Assembly (NCBI GenBank): GCA_023415915.1
Contig: JAEZIZ010000008.1
Span: 1 to 32,386, forward strand
DNA length: 32,386 nucleotides
Reading direction: 5' to 3'
Origin: Bacillota bacterium
Lineage (GTDB): Bacteria; Bacillota; Clostridia; Christensenellales; SZUA-584
This document shows, in pieces, positions 7,676 through 15,593 of the stretch. The notes under the pieces were generated by a model. It was not told the DNA's origin. It worked only from the letters and a program-made list of their open reading frames with translations, and ran no database searches. Within the stretch, counting starts at the first letter, position 1; every line of letters starts with the position of its first letter. The position numbers were made by a program, and so were the translations under genes.

Positions 7676-8845
7676 TTATGGAGTAGTAAAAGTTATCGTT
7701 GCCGTCGTTCCTTTGCCGGGTTCGGAGGAAAACGCAAGCTGCGCGCCGTGCAGCCGGGCTATTCTGTGGCAGAGCGGTATGCCAAGGCCGCTGCTTTTGT
7801 TTTTTACCGATATGCCGGGCTCGTAGCTCGCCTTTGATACTCTGGCAAGCAGCTCTGCGTCCATGCCAAAGCCGTAATCAGTTACCTCTATCATGTTATC
7901 GTACGCCTTAAGCATCACGGGTCGTCCTTCCGGGCTTGCTTTGAGCGCGTTGGATACAAGGTTGTTTATCATGCTCTGCAGCAGCGTTTTGTTGCCGCGC
8001 ACATACTGCGTCTGCACGTCGTATTCAACGTTCTTATACGTCATCTTCGCGCTCTCAAAAAGCGCCGCTATATCCACCTTTTCAAACAGTATGTCACCTT
8101 CGCGCAGGTTGGCAAGTATCAGCAGCTTGTCGCACACGTCGGAAAGCCGCTTGCTCTCTTCTATTATGTACGTTGCCGCAGAATACCGCTCCTCCTCCGT
8201 AGCCGCAGCAGCCTGTATGTATTCCGCGTAGCCGCGTATAGACGTCAGCGGCGTGCGCAGCTCGTGCGCGAGGTTGCCCACCGGGCGGTACACGCGCTTG
8301 AGCGTAAAGTAAAGCCCCGCCGCGAATATCACGGTAACGGCCGCGCCAACCGCTATAAGAAACGCCGTCTGTCCGCGCAGTGAGAGGTAAACGCCGCTTA
8401 TATCCTTTAGAAACAGCAGCGTATATTCCTTATCCGGTCCGGAGAGCAAGTCGTTTACGCGCAGGTACTTGGCGCCGCCTGACGATACCATGCTGCACGA
8501 GCGTGCGCCTTCAAGCACGTCGTTTTGAGGTTCTGTGGGCAGGCTGCCGTACAGCCTGCGGCCGCCAGAATAAAGCGCAAGAGCAAGCCCTCTTTCACTG
8601 TAATACGACGCGTACGCGGCGAATTTTGAAACTACGGCCTGCTCTGTCATGTTTGCGTTTGACCCGAGGCTTACGATATCCCTCTGAAAAGAGCCCGCTA
8701 TCATACTCTCTTCGCGCAATGCGGCGTCGCGCTGCGCCGTAAACACGGAGGAAAACGACGAGGCCGCTATTATGAATATGCATATGTAAAACAGCGCCGT
8801 AAACAGCAACAGCGTATATAAATAGTTCTTCTCCCAGACGCGCAT
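7676..8845 (-). CDS. Sensor histidine kinase lacking a HAMP domain
   Basis: This membrane kinase should autophosphorylate on a histidine and pass the phosphate to the adjacent regulator. Two membrane helices (about 10-32 and 160-181) flank an extracellular sensor of some 125 residues. The H box is LAHELRTPLTSIRGYAEYI, with the phospho-acceptor at His194. The ATPase domain follows with N box NNLVSNALKAS, G1 DYGFGM and G2 SSGLGIPLCHRI. Only about 12 residues (TLKRVYRPVGN) separate the second helix from the H box, so the HAMP module of about 50 residues found in most relatives is missing, as if deleted. The GTG-rich stretch GGAGGTG just upstream serves as ribosome-binding site. The ATG comes one base after the regulator's stop (TAGCATG), so translation is coupled. 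Confidence 0.95.
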   Translation of the reverse strand: MRVWEKNYLYTLLLFTALFYICIFIIAASSFSSVFTAQRDAALREESMIAGSFQRDIVSLGSNANMTEQAVVSKFAAYASYYSERGLALALYSGGRRLYGSLPTEPQNDVLEGARSCSMVSSGGAKYLRVNDLLSGPDKEYTLLFLKDISGVYLSLRGQTAFLIAVGAAVTVIFAAGLYFTLKRVYRPVGNLAHELRTPLTSIRGYAEYIQAAAATEEERYSAATYIIEESKRLSDVCDKLLILANLREGDILFEKVDIAALFESAKMTYKNVEYDVQTQYVRGNKTLLQSMINNLVSNALKASPEGRPVMLKAYDNMIEVTDYGFGMDAELLARVSKASYEPGISVKNKSSGLGIPLCHRIARLHGAQLAFSSEPGKGTTATITFTTP

Positions 8846-8846
8846 G

Positions 8847-9491
8847 CTACACCTCCAGCCTGTATCCCACCTTGTATACCGTCTTTATGCGGTCTTCCCA
8901 GCCGAGCTTTTTACGCAGCTTCTGTACGTGCACGTCCACAGTGCGCGTATCGCCGAAATAGTCGTACCCCCACGCGAGCGCCAGCAGCTTTTCCCTTGAA
9001 AGCGCTATGTTCCTGTGGGATATGAACGTTTCCAAAAGCTCGTATTCCTGCGGCGTAAGCTCTGTTTCCACGCCGTCCACGTACACCTTGCGGCTTATAA
9101 AGTCTGCGCTCACGCCGTCCAGCATAAAGCTTGTGTCCGCCTTGTGCGTCCTGCGCAGCACTGCGTTTACGCGCGCCAGCAGCTCCAGCGTTTCAAACGG
9201 CTTTATTACATAATCGTCTGCGCCGAGGTTAAGTCCCTGCACGCGGTCCATAAGGCCGCCCCTTGCCGTTAGTATTATTACCGGCGAATTAATCTTGGGC
9301 AGCACATCCCACCCGCTGGTCCCCGGCAGCATCAGGTCGAGTATCACAAGGTCGTAAGAGCTTTCCTTTAAAAGCCCAAGCGCCTGCTCGCCGCTCCACG
9401 CCTGTCTGCAGGAATGCCCTACGAGCGTAAGGTTTCTGCGCAGCAATTCGTTAATAGCGGCTTCGTCCTCCACAATAAGTATGCGAGTCAT
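8847..9491 (-). CDS. OmpR/PhoB-family response regulator
   Basis: This two-domain DNA-binding regulator has 214 residues, slightly short but complete. The receiver (1-115) has the acidic pair Glu8/Asp9, the phospho-acceptor Asp52 (LVILDLMLPG), Thr75 and Lys97 (YVIKPFE). The C-terminal winged helix (about 125-214) carries the family's LTPQEYELLE, REKLLALAWGYDYFGDTRTVDVHVQ and GYRLEV blocks. It is the first gene of the operon with the HAMP-less kinase and the PepSY-like protein. Upstream, two direct repeats at 11-bp spacing look like a site for a regulator of this family and suggest autoregulation. Confidence 0.96.
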   Translation of the reverse strand: MTRILIVEDEAAINELLRRNLTLVGHSCRQAWSGEQALGLLKESSYDLVILDLMLPGTSGWDVLPKINSPVIILTARGGLMDRVQGLNLGADDYVIKPFETLELLARVNAVLRRTHKADTSFMLDGVSADFISRKVYVDGVETELTPQEYELLETFISHRNIALSREKLLALAWGYDYFGDTRTVDVHVQKLRKKLGWEDRIKTVYKVGYRLEV

Positions 9492-9543
9492 GATTCACCT
9501 CTGGATAATAAAGGTTCCACCCCCGTATTGATAATAGCATAAA

Positions 9544-9562
9544 GTTGTAAAAAAGATGTAAA
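9544..9562 (-). promoter_or_regulatory. Direct-repeat operator upstream of the response regulator
   Basis: On the minus strand TTTACATC and TTTACAAC lie in tandem with exactly 11 bp between their starts, the spacing that OmpR/PhoB-type dimers use. They lie 53-71 bases upstream of the regulator's ATG, close to where its promoter must be. I could not fix the -35/-10 of that promoter; a TATGCT just downstream of the repeats is the best -10. Confidence 0.45.
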
Positions 9563-9606
9563 ACATTTACGCTGTCAAGTGAAACGCGGCTGTTATGCAT
9601 ACATTA

Positions 9607-9635
9607 TTGTGTTTTGTTACGCCAGAGTATATAAT
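9607..9635 (+). promoter_or_regulatory. Promoter of the diguanylate cyclase gene
   Basis: TTGTGT (9607-9612), a 17-base spacer and a perfect TATAAT (9630-9635) lie 26 bases upstream of the start codon. Confidence 0.65.
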
Positions 9636-9661
9636 TATAGGGAATTTTTCGGAGTCTTAAG

Positions 9662-10816
9662 ATGTACGCGCAGATTGATATCGATATATTCTCCATACTC
9701 CTTTTAGCCGTCGTGTTGTTCAACAATGTAAAAACCGGCGGGCTTCCCCAGATAAGACAGCGTCTTTTCAGGGCTATTATCGTCTGCAACATGCTGATAC
9801 TTGCGTTCGATATAGCGATTACCGTTCTGCTTGGCAGTAAAGGCATGTTCGTACATATATTGCTCAACATACTGTACTGCTATCTTTTCGCGCTTGGTTC
9901 GCTTTTATGCCTGCTGTGGGCGCTGTTTTGCTTTCAGCGGCGCAAGGCGGGCAGGGCATCGCTGCTTTTGCTGTTCGTGCCGTTTCTTGTGCTCGTAGCC
10001 TGCCTGCTGATAAGCTTTGCCAACGGCATGATATTCAGCATAACTGACGACAACCTTTACACAAGAGGCCCGCTGTTCCATTTAACGACGGTCTGCACGT
10101 ACTCTTATGTGTTGTATGCGCTTATACAGCTGTTAAAGCATAAGAAGGACTTGTCGAGCAACGAGTTTTACCCATACCTGCTGATGCCGACGTTTCCTAT
10201 GATATCCGGAATAATACAAGCTGCTTTCAACATTGACGTGCTGATAGTCTGGCCGAGCGTCGCTTTAGCGCTGCTCGTTATCGAGCTGTATTCGCTCGAA
10301 GAGAAGATGAACATCGATCATATGACCGGCCTTTATAACAGAAAATATCTCGATGTATACATAGAAGAAGTGCTGCAGATGGGACGCCTGAATTACGACT
10401 CGAGGTCCAAGCGGAAGTTCGCGGCGCTGATGCTCGACATAGACAGCTTCAAGGTGATAAACGACACATACGGGCATCTTGAGGGGGATAACGCCATCAA
10501 AATAGCGGCAGGCATATTGAGCCGCAGCGTGCGCAAAGGGGATTTCGTGTCGAGGTACGGCGGCGACGAGTTTCTCATAATACTCAACCAGTGCAGCGCC
10601 AATACGCCGGACAGGGTAATAAAAAGGATAAACGAAAATACGGCGCGGTATAACGCCGAGCATAACCTGCCGTATACTCTTGAGTTCAGCGTGGGATACA
10701 AGGTGTTTTCCAATGTTTCGGGACTTACGGGCAAGGATATACTGGCAAGCATAGACGATCTCATGTATAAGAACAAGCAAAGCAAGGTTTTTGCGGACAT
10801 TCCAAAGAGCGTTTAA
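9662..10816 (+). CDS. Membrane diguanylate cyclase (GGDEF)
   Basis: This protein should make cyclic di-GMP from two GTP. The 384 residues begin with about six or seven hydrophobic helices (roughly residues 8-210), a 7TM-type sensory region with short loops. The GGDEF domain (about 215-380) follows after SLEEKMNIDHMTGLYNRKYL. The metal-binding LDIDSFKVINDTYGH has Asp259. The active-site loop RYGGDEF (GGDEF at 300-304) is intact. RKGD at 291-294, five residues before GGDEF, is a proper RxxD inhibitory site, so product feedback is expected. No EAL domain is present. GGAG lies upstream of the ATG. It is transcribed divergently from the two-component operon, though nothing proves a functional link. 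Confidence 0.95.
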   Translation: MYAQIDIDIFSILLLAVVLFNNVKTGGLPQIRQRLFRAIIVCNMLILAFDIAITVLLGSKGMFVHILLNILYCYLFALGSLLCLLWALFCFQRRKAGRASLLLLFVPFLVLVACLLISFANGMIFSITDDNLYTRGPLFHLTTVCTYSYVLYALIQLLKHKKDLSSNEFYPYLLMPTFPMISGIIQAAFNIDVLIVWPSVALALLVIELYSLEEKMNIDHMTGLYNRKYLDVYIEEVLQMGRLNYDSRSKRKFAALMLDIDSFKVINDTYGHLEGDNAIKIAAGILSRSVRKGDFVSRYGGDEFLIILNQCSANTPDRVIKRINENTARYNAEHNLPYTLEFSVGYKVFSNVSGLTGKDILASIDDLMYKNKQSKVFADIPKSV

Positions 10817-10870
10817 ACCAATAGTCCCTAAAAAATGTTAATAAGTCTTGGGGTTCAATCGGGCGCGCAG

Positions 10871-10899
10871 TTGTGCATCGTTTGCGGATGTGGTATTAT
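10871..10899 (+). promoter_or_regulatory. Promoter of the anchored protein-dusB unit
   Basis: TTGTGC (10871-10876), a 17-base spacer ending in TGG, and TATTAT (10894-10899) give a sigma-A promoter with an extended -10. The gene starts 23 bases downstream. Confidence 0.7.
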
Positions 10900-10922
10900 T
10901 GTCCCAGCAAGGAGTGAAACGA

Positions 10923-11540
10923 ATGCCTCCGGCAGTACAGGTGCTGTTAAAATTCTTATGGTATCTATTAACGAGGCTGCTCATATGGGGAACCGCGGCC
11001 GCGCTTGTTGTGCTTGCTTTTTTTATGGCTATGGACTATATGAACGTTTCAACGCTTGCCAAGGACGGCATGCAGGTGCGCGCCGAGGTAGTCATAAAAG
11101 GCTCGGACCCCACCACGCTTTCAAAGGTGTACTCCAAAAGCTTTCTTGAAAGCGACGAGCTGTTAAAGTCCAACAAATACAGCCAATACCTTGTAACCGA
11201 TTTTGATTACAACGCGCAGAGCAATGTCGTTGCCGTGTTCCCGTGGCAGAACTCGGTGACATTGCGCATATCTGAAATTGTGAAGAATATAAAAGGAAGT
11301 CCCGTTCCCGGGCTGGACGAAACCGCCGTGCCGGAAGACCCGCCCGCATGGGACAACGCGGTATATGACGTTACCCTCGTTCGCTATGAAGAAAGCTGGC
11401 GCATAGTCAGCATGGAACTTATAGAAGAGCTGCCGGACTCTACCCCCAGCCCGTCAGGGTCAGCCACCCCGCAGCCGGCAGATACGGCGCCCGCATCTTC
11501 GGTATCTCCTTCATTATCTCCTTCTCCTTCGGTGTCATAA
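10923..11540 (+). CDS. Single-pass membrane-anchored protein of unknown function
   Basis: I do not recognise this family. The 205 residues carry one long hydrophobic helix (about 10-38, including LLIWGTAAALVVLAFFMAM). A soluble, presumably extracytoplasmic domain (about 42-165) mixes alpha and beta character, and the tail is Ser/Pro/Thr rich (about 170-205). The open frame extends upstream to 10848. The ATG at 10923 is chosen because AAGGAG sits eight bases before it and the promoter -10 lies at 10894-10899, inside the longer version. Its stop codon touches the dusB start with no gap, so the two are translationally coupled. Confidence 0.85.
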   Translation: MPPAVQVLLKFLWYLLTRLLIWGTAAALVVLAFFMAMDYMNVSTLAKDGMQVRAEVVIKGSDPTTLSKVYSKSFLESDELLKSNKYSQYLVTDFDYNAQSNVVAVFPWQNSVTLRISEIVKNIKGSPVPGLDETAVPEDPPAWDNAVYDVTLVRYEESWRIVSMELIEELPDSTPSPSGSATPQPADTAPASSVSPSLSPSPSVS

Positions 11541-12515
11541 ATGATATTCGGCTTTGTACGCAGCAACGTATTTCTCGCACCAATGGCCGGCATTACCGAT
11601 TTGTCGTTCCGTCAGATAGCGATAGAGATGGGGGCGGGTTTTACATACACGGAAATGGCGAGCGCGGCAGGTTTAAAATACGGCTCAAAACGCACTAAAG
11701 AGCTCATATCGCCCGCGCCGAATGAGGACAAAATAGGCGTGCAGCTGTTCGGCAAAGACGCGCAGACGATAACGGAAAGCATAAAGGCTTTAACCGAAGC
11801 GCTGCCTGATAATATCGCGCTGTTTGATATAAACATGGGCTGCCCGGCGCCCAAGATAACGGGCAACGGCGAAGGCTGCGCGCTTATGAACGACATGCCG
11901 CGAGCCGCCTCGATAATAGAGGCTGCCGTAAAAGCTTCAAGAGTGCCCGTCACCGTAAAATTTCGCAAAGGCTGGGATGAAAACAGCCTCAACGCAGTCG
12001 AATTCGCAAAAATGGCTGAGGGCGCGGGCGCGAGCGCAGTAGCGGTGCACGGCCGCACGCGGGCGCAGTTCTACAGCGGCAAGGCGGATTTGGGCGTAAT
12101 AGCGGACGTTAAAAATGCCGTAAGCGTGCCCGTAATAGGAAACGGCGATATTTTTACTGCTCAGGACGCTAAAAACATGTTCGAAAAAACGGGCTGCGAC
12201 GCCGTTATGGTAGCGCGCGGGGCATTGGGCAATCCGTTTCTATTCCGCGAGATTAACGCGCTGCTAAACGAAGGAAAAACTATAGCTCAGGCGACGCCTC
12301 GTGAGAGGGCGGATGCGCTGCTATATCACGCGCGGCTTGCGGTGACCGCGAAGGGAGAAAGATTAGCTATGCTGCAGATACGCAAACACGCCGCGTGGTA
12401 CCTAAAAGGCGTAAAGAACGCGGCCAAAGTACGCGAGGCGGCGGTACGGCTTTCCACGCTTAGTGAGCTCGAGGATCTTCTACTTAAAATTTTCCCGGAA
12501 AACACCGGAATATAG
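11541..12515 (+). CDS. dusB: tRNA-dihydrouridine synthase, DusB type
   Basis: This FMN enzyme reduces specific uridines in tRNA to dihydrouridine using NAD(P)H. The 324 residues are a normal length. A TIM barrel begins with LAPMAGITDLSFRQI. The active site is DINMGCPAPKITGNGEG, with the catalytic proton donor expected at Cys101. FMN-binding strands follow (VTVKFRKGWD, VHGRTRAQFYSG, VIGNGDIF and CDAVMVARGALGNPFLF). A C-terminal helical tRNA-binding domain (about 245-320) has IRKHAAWYLKG. The ATG follows directly on the previous stop codon with no strong ribosome-binding site, which fits coupling. dusB in other bacteria often sits beside greA-lysS or fis; here it is 9 kb away from greA. Confidence 0.95.
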   Translation: MIFGFVRSNVFLAPMAGITDLSFRQIAIEMGAGFTYTEMASAAGLKYGSKRTKELISPAPNEDKIGVQLFGKDAQTITESIKALTEALPDNIALFDINMGCPAPKITGNGEGCALMNDMPRAASIIEAAVKASRVPVTVKFRKGWDENSLNAVEFAKMAEGAGASAVAVHGRTRAQFYSGKADLGVIADVKNAVSVPVIGNGDIFTAQDAKNMFEKTGCDAVMVARGALGNPFLFREINALLNEGKTIAQATPRERADALLYHARLAVTAKGERLAMLQIRKHAAWYLKGVKNAAKVREAAVRLSTLSELEDLLLKIFPENTGI

Positions 12516-12524
12516 CGGCGTTTT
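12501..12524 (+). terminator. Possible terminator overlapping the dusB stop
   Basis: AACACCG and CGGCGTT form a seven-base stem with one mismatch around the stop codon, followed by TTTT. It is weaker than the other terminators in the window. Confidence 0.45.
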
Positions 12525-12568
12525 CGTACTGTATTAATAAAAATTCTGCTTATAAATCTGGTTGAAAA

Positions 12569-12597
12569 TTGATTACGTTTATATTATAGTATATGAT
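12569..12597 (+). promoter_or_regulatory. Promoter of the mreB-family gene
   Basis: TTGATT (12569-12574), a 17-base spacer and TATGAT (12592-12597) lie about 50 bases upstream of the start codon. Confidence 0.6.
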
Positions 12598-12646
12598 AGT
12601 CTGTATATTTGCTTTGTGGTGGTAATAAACGTAGGGGAGCATATAA

Positions 12647-13687
12647 ATGGCTTTTGAGTTTAATGATATAGGAATAGACCTTGGCACAGCTAGCGTGCTT
12701 GTCTATGTCAAGGGAAAGGGTATAGTACTGCGCGAGCCGTCCGTAGTGGCCGTAAACAGGAACACAGGCGATCTGCTTGCAATAGGCGAGGAAGCGCGCA
12801 TAATGCTTGGCAGGACGCCGGGCAACATCGTAGCCGTACGCCCCCTGCGCAACGGTGTTATATCCAATTTCCACGATACAGAACGCATGCTGCGGTATTT
12901 TTTACGCAAGGTAATAGGAAGGCGGCTGTTTTTCAAGCCCCGCGTAATAGTATGCGTGCCTTCGGGCGTAACTGAAGTCGAGCGCCGCTCAGTAATTGAG
13001 GCTACCGAAGAAGCGGGCGCGCGCCATACGGCGCTTATCGAAGAACCCATGGCAGCGGCAATAGGCGCGGGCATAGATATCTCGGCGCCGTACGGCAACA
13101 TGGTAATAGACATAGGGGGCGGCACCACCGACGTTGCTATAATCTCTCTCGGGGGCATAGTAATAAGCGACTCGGCCAAAATAGCGGGCGACAAGTTTGA
13201 CGAAGCGCTCGTTCGCTATATGAAAAAGAAGCACAACATGCTGATAGGCGAGCGCACTGCCGAGGAAATAAAGATAAACATAGGCTCCGCGTTCCCGCGC
13301 AAAGAGCAGATATATATGGAAGTCGCCGGGCGCAACCTGATATCCGGTCTGCCCAAGGTAGTGACATTGAGCTCCAACGAGACAATTGAGGCGTTTGAAG
13401 AGCCGCTTAACGCGATAATGGAGCTTCTGCACGGCGTGCTCGAGCGCTGCCCGCCCGAGCTGTCGTCTGACATCGCCGAAAACGGCATATGCATGACGGG
13501 CGGAGGCTCTCTGCTTTACGGCCTCGACCGCATGCTCAGCGAAAAGACGGGCATACCCTGCTATGTCGCGGAAGACGCAATATCCTGCGTAGCTATTGGC
13601 ACGGGGTTGGCGCTCGATAATATGGATCTTTACGCCAACGGCACGGTATATGATTACCGCCGCGGCGATTATTATGAGAATTATTGA
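12647..13687 (+). CDS. MreB-family bacterial actin (MreB/Mbl)
   Basis: This ATP-dependent filament protein guides cell-wall synthesis along the side wall of rods. The 346 residues match MreB/Mbl. The phosphate 1 motif is DIGIDLGTASVLVYV, phosphate 2 is VIDIGGGTTDVAI, and the adenosine motif is ICMTGGGSLLYGLD. The connecting parts (LRNGVISNF, IEEPMAAAIGAG) are typical. GGGGAG precedes the ATG. It stands alone: mreC and mreD do not follow and a terminator comes next, as for mbl or mreBH in Bacillus. I therefore do not choose between mreB and mbl. The neighbouring LCP protein also works on the cell wall, so a shared theme is possible. Confidence 0.93.
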   Translation: MAFEFNDIGIDLGTASVLVYVKGKGIVLREPSVVAVNRNTGDLLAIGEEARIMLGRTPGNIVAVRPLRNGVISNFHDTERMLRYFLRKVIGRRLFFKPRVIVCVPSGVTEVERRSVIEATEEAGARHTALIEEPMAAAIGAGIDISAPYGNMVIDIGGGTTDVAIISLGGIVISDSAKIAGDKFDEALVRYMKKKHNMLIGERTAEEIKINIGSAFPRKEQIYMEVAGRNLISGLPKVVTLSSNETIEAFEEPLNAIMELLHGVLERCPPELSSDIAENGICMTGGGSLLYGLDRMLSEKTGIPCYVAEDAISCVAIGTGLALDNMDLYANGTVYDYRRGDYYENY

Positions 13688-13747
13688 AAATAATATCGTT
13701 TAGGGCTTAATGCGACGCATTGATTACTTCGCGGTTCTAAGCTGACG

Positions 13748-13786
13748 ACACCTGTTAAGCCGGTTTGATGCTTAACAGGTGTTTTT
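13748..13786 (+). terminator. Terminator of the mreB-family gene
   Basis: A perfect 13-bp stem (ACACCTGTTAAGC with its complement) and a nine-base loop are followed by a T tract, 60 bases after the stop codon. Confidence 0.93.
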
Positions 13787-13812
13787 AATTCTTTGCAAGG
13801 CGGGATGGTATA

Positions 13813-14916
13813 TTGAACGACGCTCAAATAAAAACGCCAAACGGGCGAAACCGTAGCAGAAGAAAGTTAAGAGTGCTGCTCGGCGTATTATTACTGCTGA
13901 TAGCGGCGGCAGGCATATCCGTATATCAAATATACAACAGTTTGACGGACGACAATGTAGAGTCGCTTTTCCCCGCGCCCGGCGCATCCAATGCTCCCGT
14001 CCCGTCGGATATAACGGCAGCGAGCGGCGTGCCCGCGGCGTTGCACAAAGTAACGTACGAAGGCAAGACGTACGAGAAAAACCCCGATATAGTCAACATA
14101 TTGTTTCTGGGCATCGACTATACTGAGGCGCGCAAAGAATTGAACCTTGGCTACCGCAGCGACGTAGTGCTCGTCTGCGCGGTGGATGCGAAAGCCAATA
14201 CCGCGGCGCTTATCTCTCTGCCGCGCGATACTTATACCACCGTTTATCACATAGACCAGAAGACGGGCGGAATCACAAAGACGCGCCAGAACAGGATAAA
14301 CGCCGCGTTCGCGTTTGGCGGCGGCCCGAAAGGCTACGGATACGACAACGAGATGGCTTGCGTCGAGCTGTTTTTACAGCGCAAATGCAAGCTGAGTAAG
14401 CCGCTCGGCTTCTCTCTTGACATACCGGTATATCTCTACGCGGGAATAGACATAGACGGCATAGCGCCCGTAGCGGAATCGGTAGGCGGCGTAGAGGTAA
14501 CTCTTGAATACACTATACCCGAAGTGGGCAACAAAGGCGAGACGGTGCTGCTTAAAGGCGCCTCTGCCGAAAATTACTTGCGCGACCGTCACCACACGCC
14601 GGGCGGGGACATGGGCAGGGCCAAAAAGGAGCAGGATTTTCTTGTTTTACTCGCAAAGAAGATCAAAAACATGGGCGCCGCAGATATAATACTCAGCTTA
14701 TGGGACGATCTGCAAAAGTACGTAACCACCAACCTTACGACGACTCAGATGGTGGACCTCGCGAAGATACTTAAAAAAGTTGACATAGACAGCATAGAAA
14801 AATACACGATACCCGGAGAAGGGCGGACAAAAAACGGCGACTACTTCTTTTTTCCGGACGAGGAGGCCTGCTTAAAGTTGTTTCTTCAAATTTATTACAA
14901 CGAGATTCCGCAGTGA
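13813..14916 (+). CDS. LytR-CpsA-Psr (LCP) family cell-wall ligase
   Basis: LCP proteins transfer undecaprenyl-linked teichoic acids or capsule polymers to peptidoglycan at the outer face of the membrane. The 367 residues start with a basic tip (GRNRSRRK), one membrane helix (about 19-43) and a short linker. The LCP domain (about 92-290) shows NILFLGIDYTE, YRSDVVLVCAVD, LISLPRDTYT and the RDRHHTPGGDMGRAKKEQDFL block that binds the lipid pyrophosphate; conserved arginines lie near 115, 138, 257 and 269. The start codon is TTG: GGCGGGATGG lies just upstream and no ATG fits. A late terminator of the preceding gene separates it from mreB. Confidence 0.93.
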   Translation: MNDAQIKTPNGRNRSRRKLRVLLGVLLLLIAAAGISVYQIYNSLTDDNVESLFPAPGASNAPVPSDITAASGVPAALHKVTYEGKTYEKNPDIVNILFLGIDYTEARKELNLGYRSDVVLVCAVDAKANTAALISLPRDTYTTVYHIDQKTGGITKTRQNRINAAFAFGGGPKGYGYDNEMACVELFLQRKCKLSKPLGFSLDIPVYLYAGIDIDGIAPVAESVGGVEVTLEYTIPEVGNKGETVLLKGASAENYLRDRHHTPGGDMGRAKKEQDFLVLLAKKIKNMGAADIILSLWDDLQKYVTTNLTTTQMVDLAKILKKVDIDSIEKYTIPGEGRTKNGDYFFFPDEEACLKLFLQIYYNEIPQ

Positions 14917-14992
14917 CGACCGCTCAGCGTTGCCTTGTACCTTAACCAGCATTTAAGTTTCTTAATAAAACACAGCTTGCATATTTTGCCCT

Positions 14993-15000
14993 GTTATACT
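14993..15000 (+). promoter_or_regulatory. Extended -10 upstream of the DUF4064-like pair
   Basis: TGTTATACT (from 14992) has a TG extension and a near-perfect -10, 45 bases before the start codon. No clear -35 is seen. Confidence 0.45.
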
Positions 15001-15044
15001 ATCTTTATATAAAGCACTTATATGTATTTTTTGGAGGTAATAAC

Positions 15045-15491
15045 ATGTATAAATCCGAATCCATACTTGGACTTGTCGGGTCGGTATTAAGCTCAATATG
15101 CGCGTTTTTCATACTGGCAGGCACTCTGCTCGGCGCGTTTTACTTCAACGTGTTCACGCCGTTTTTGCAGCGCATCATCGATACGTGGGCGGCTCCCTGG
15201 GGCTGGACGTTCGACGCCGCCATGCAGCTTGCGCTGCCCGCGTTTATAGTCATCGCGGCCGTATGTTTTGTATTGACAGTGGCTTCGCTGATTCTCGGTT
15301 TTTTAGGCACGGCAAGGCTTAAAAACGACGACAAGAACGGCGGCGTGCTGCTCATTATAGCGGGAGCGTTGTCGTTCCTCTCCGTATTTACGTTCATACC
15401 GTTCGTGTTGTTCATTGTAGGCGGCATTATGGCGGTATCCAAAAAGCAGCGCCCGGCAGAGACGCTGGCGCAAGGGCAGGGGAACGGCTAG
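15045..15491 (+). CDS. DUF4064-like small membrane protein, copy 1
   Basis: This is a 148-residue integral membrane protein with four predicted hydrophobic segments (about 8-32, 58-92 as two parts and 106-130). The opening MYKSESILGLVGSVLS, the middle SLILGFLGTARLK and the glycine-rich third block GGVLLIIAGALSFLS match what I recall of the DUF4064 family; its function is unknown. GGAGG precedes the ATG at good spacing. The next gene is a clear paralog that starts with nearly the same residues, so the pair arose by tandem duplication. The insertion between the first two helices differs most between the copies. Confidence 0.85.
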   Translation: MYKSESILGLVGSVLSSICAFFILAGTLLGAFYFNVFTPFLQRIIDTWAAPWGWTFDAAMQLALPAFIVIAAVCFVLTVASLILGFLGTARLKNDDKNGGVLLIIAGALSFLSVFTFIPFVLFIVGGIMAVSKKQRPAETLAQGQGNG

Positions 15492-15509
15492 GCGTAATAG
15501 CAAATTAAG

Positions 15510-15531
15510 CAGCCGGTACTCCGGCTGTTTT
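15510..15531 (+). terminator. Weak terminator between the paralogs
   Basis: CAGCCGG and CCGGCTG form a 7-bp stem with a TACT loop, followed by only four T residues. It probably ends some transcripts but allows read-through to the second copy. Confidence 0.6.
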
Positions 15532-15593
15532 GCTTATCAGCGAAAACGGGCATGCTTACCGTGGAGCTGTTTTATATCGATTGGAGGCATTTA

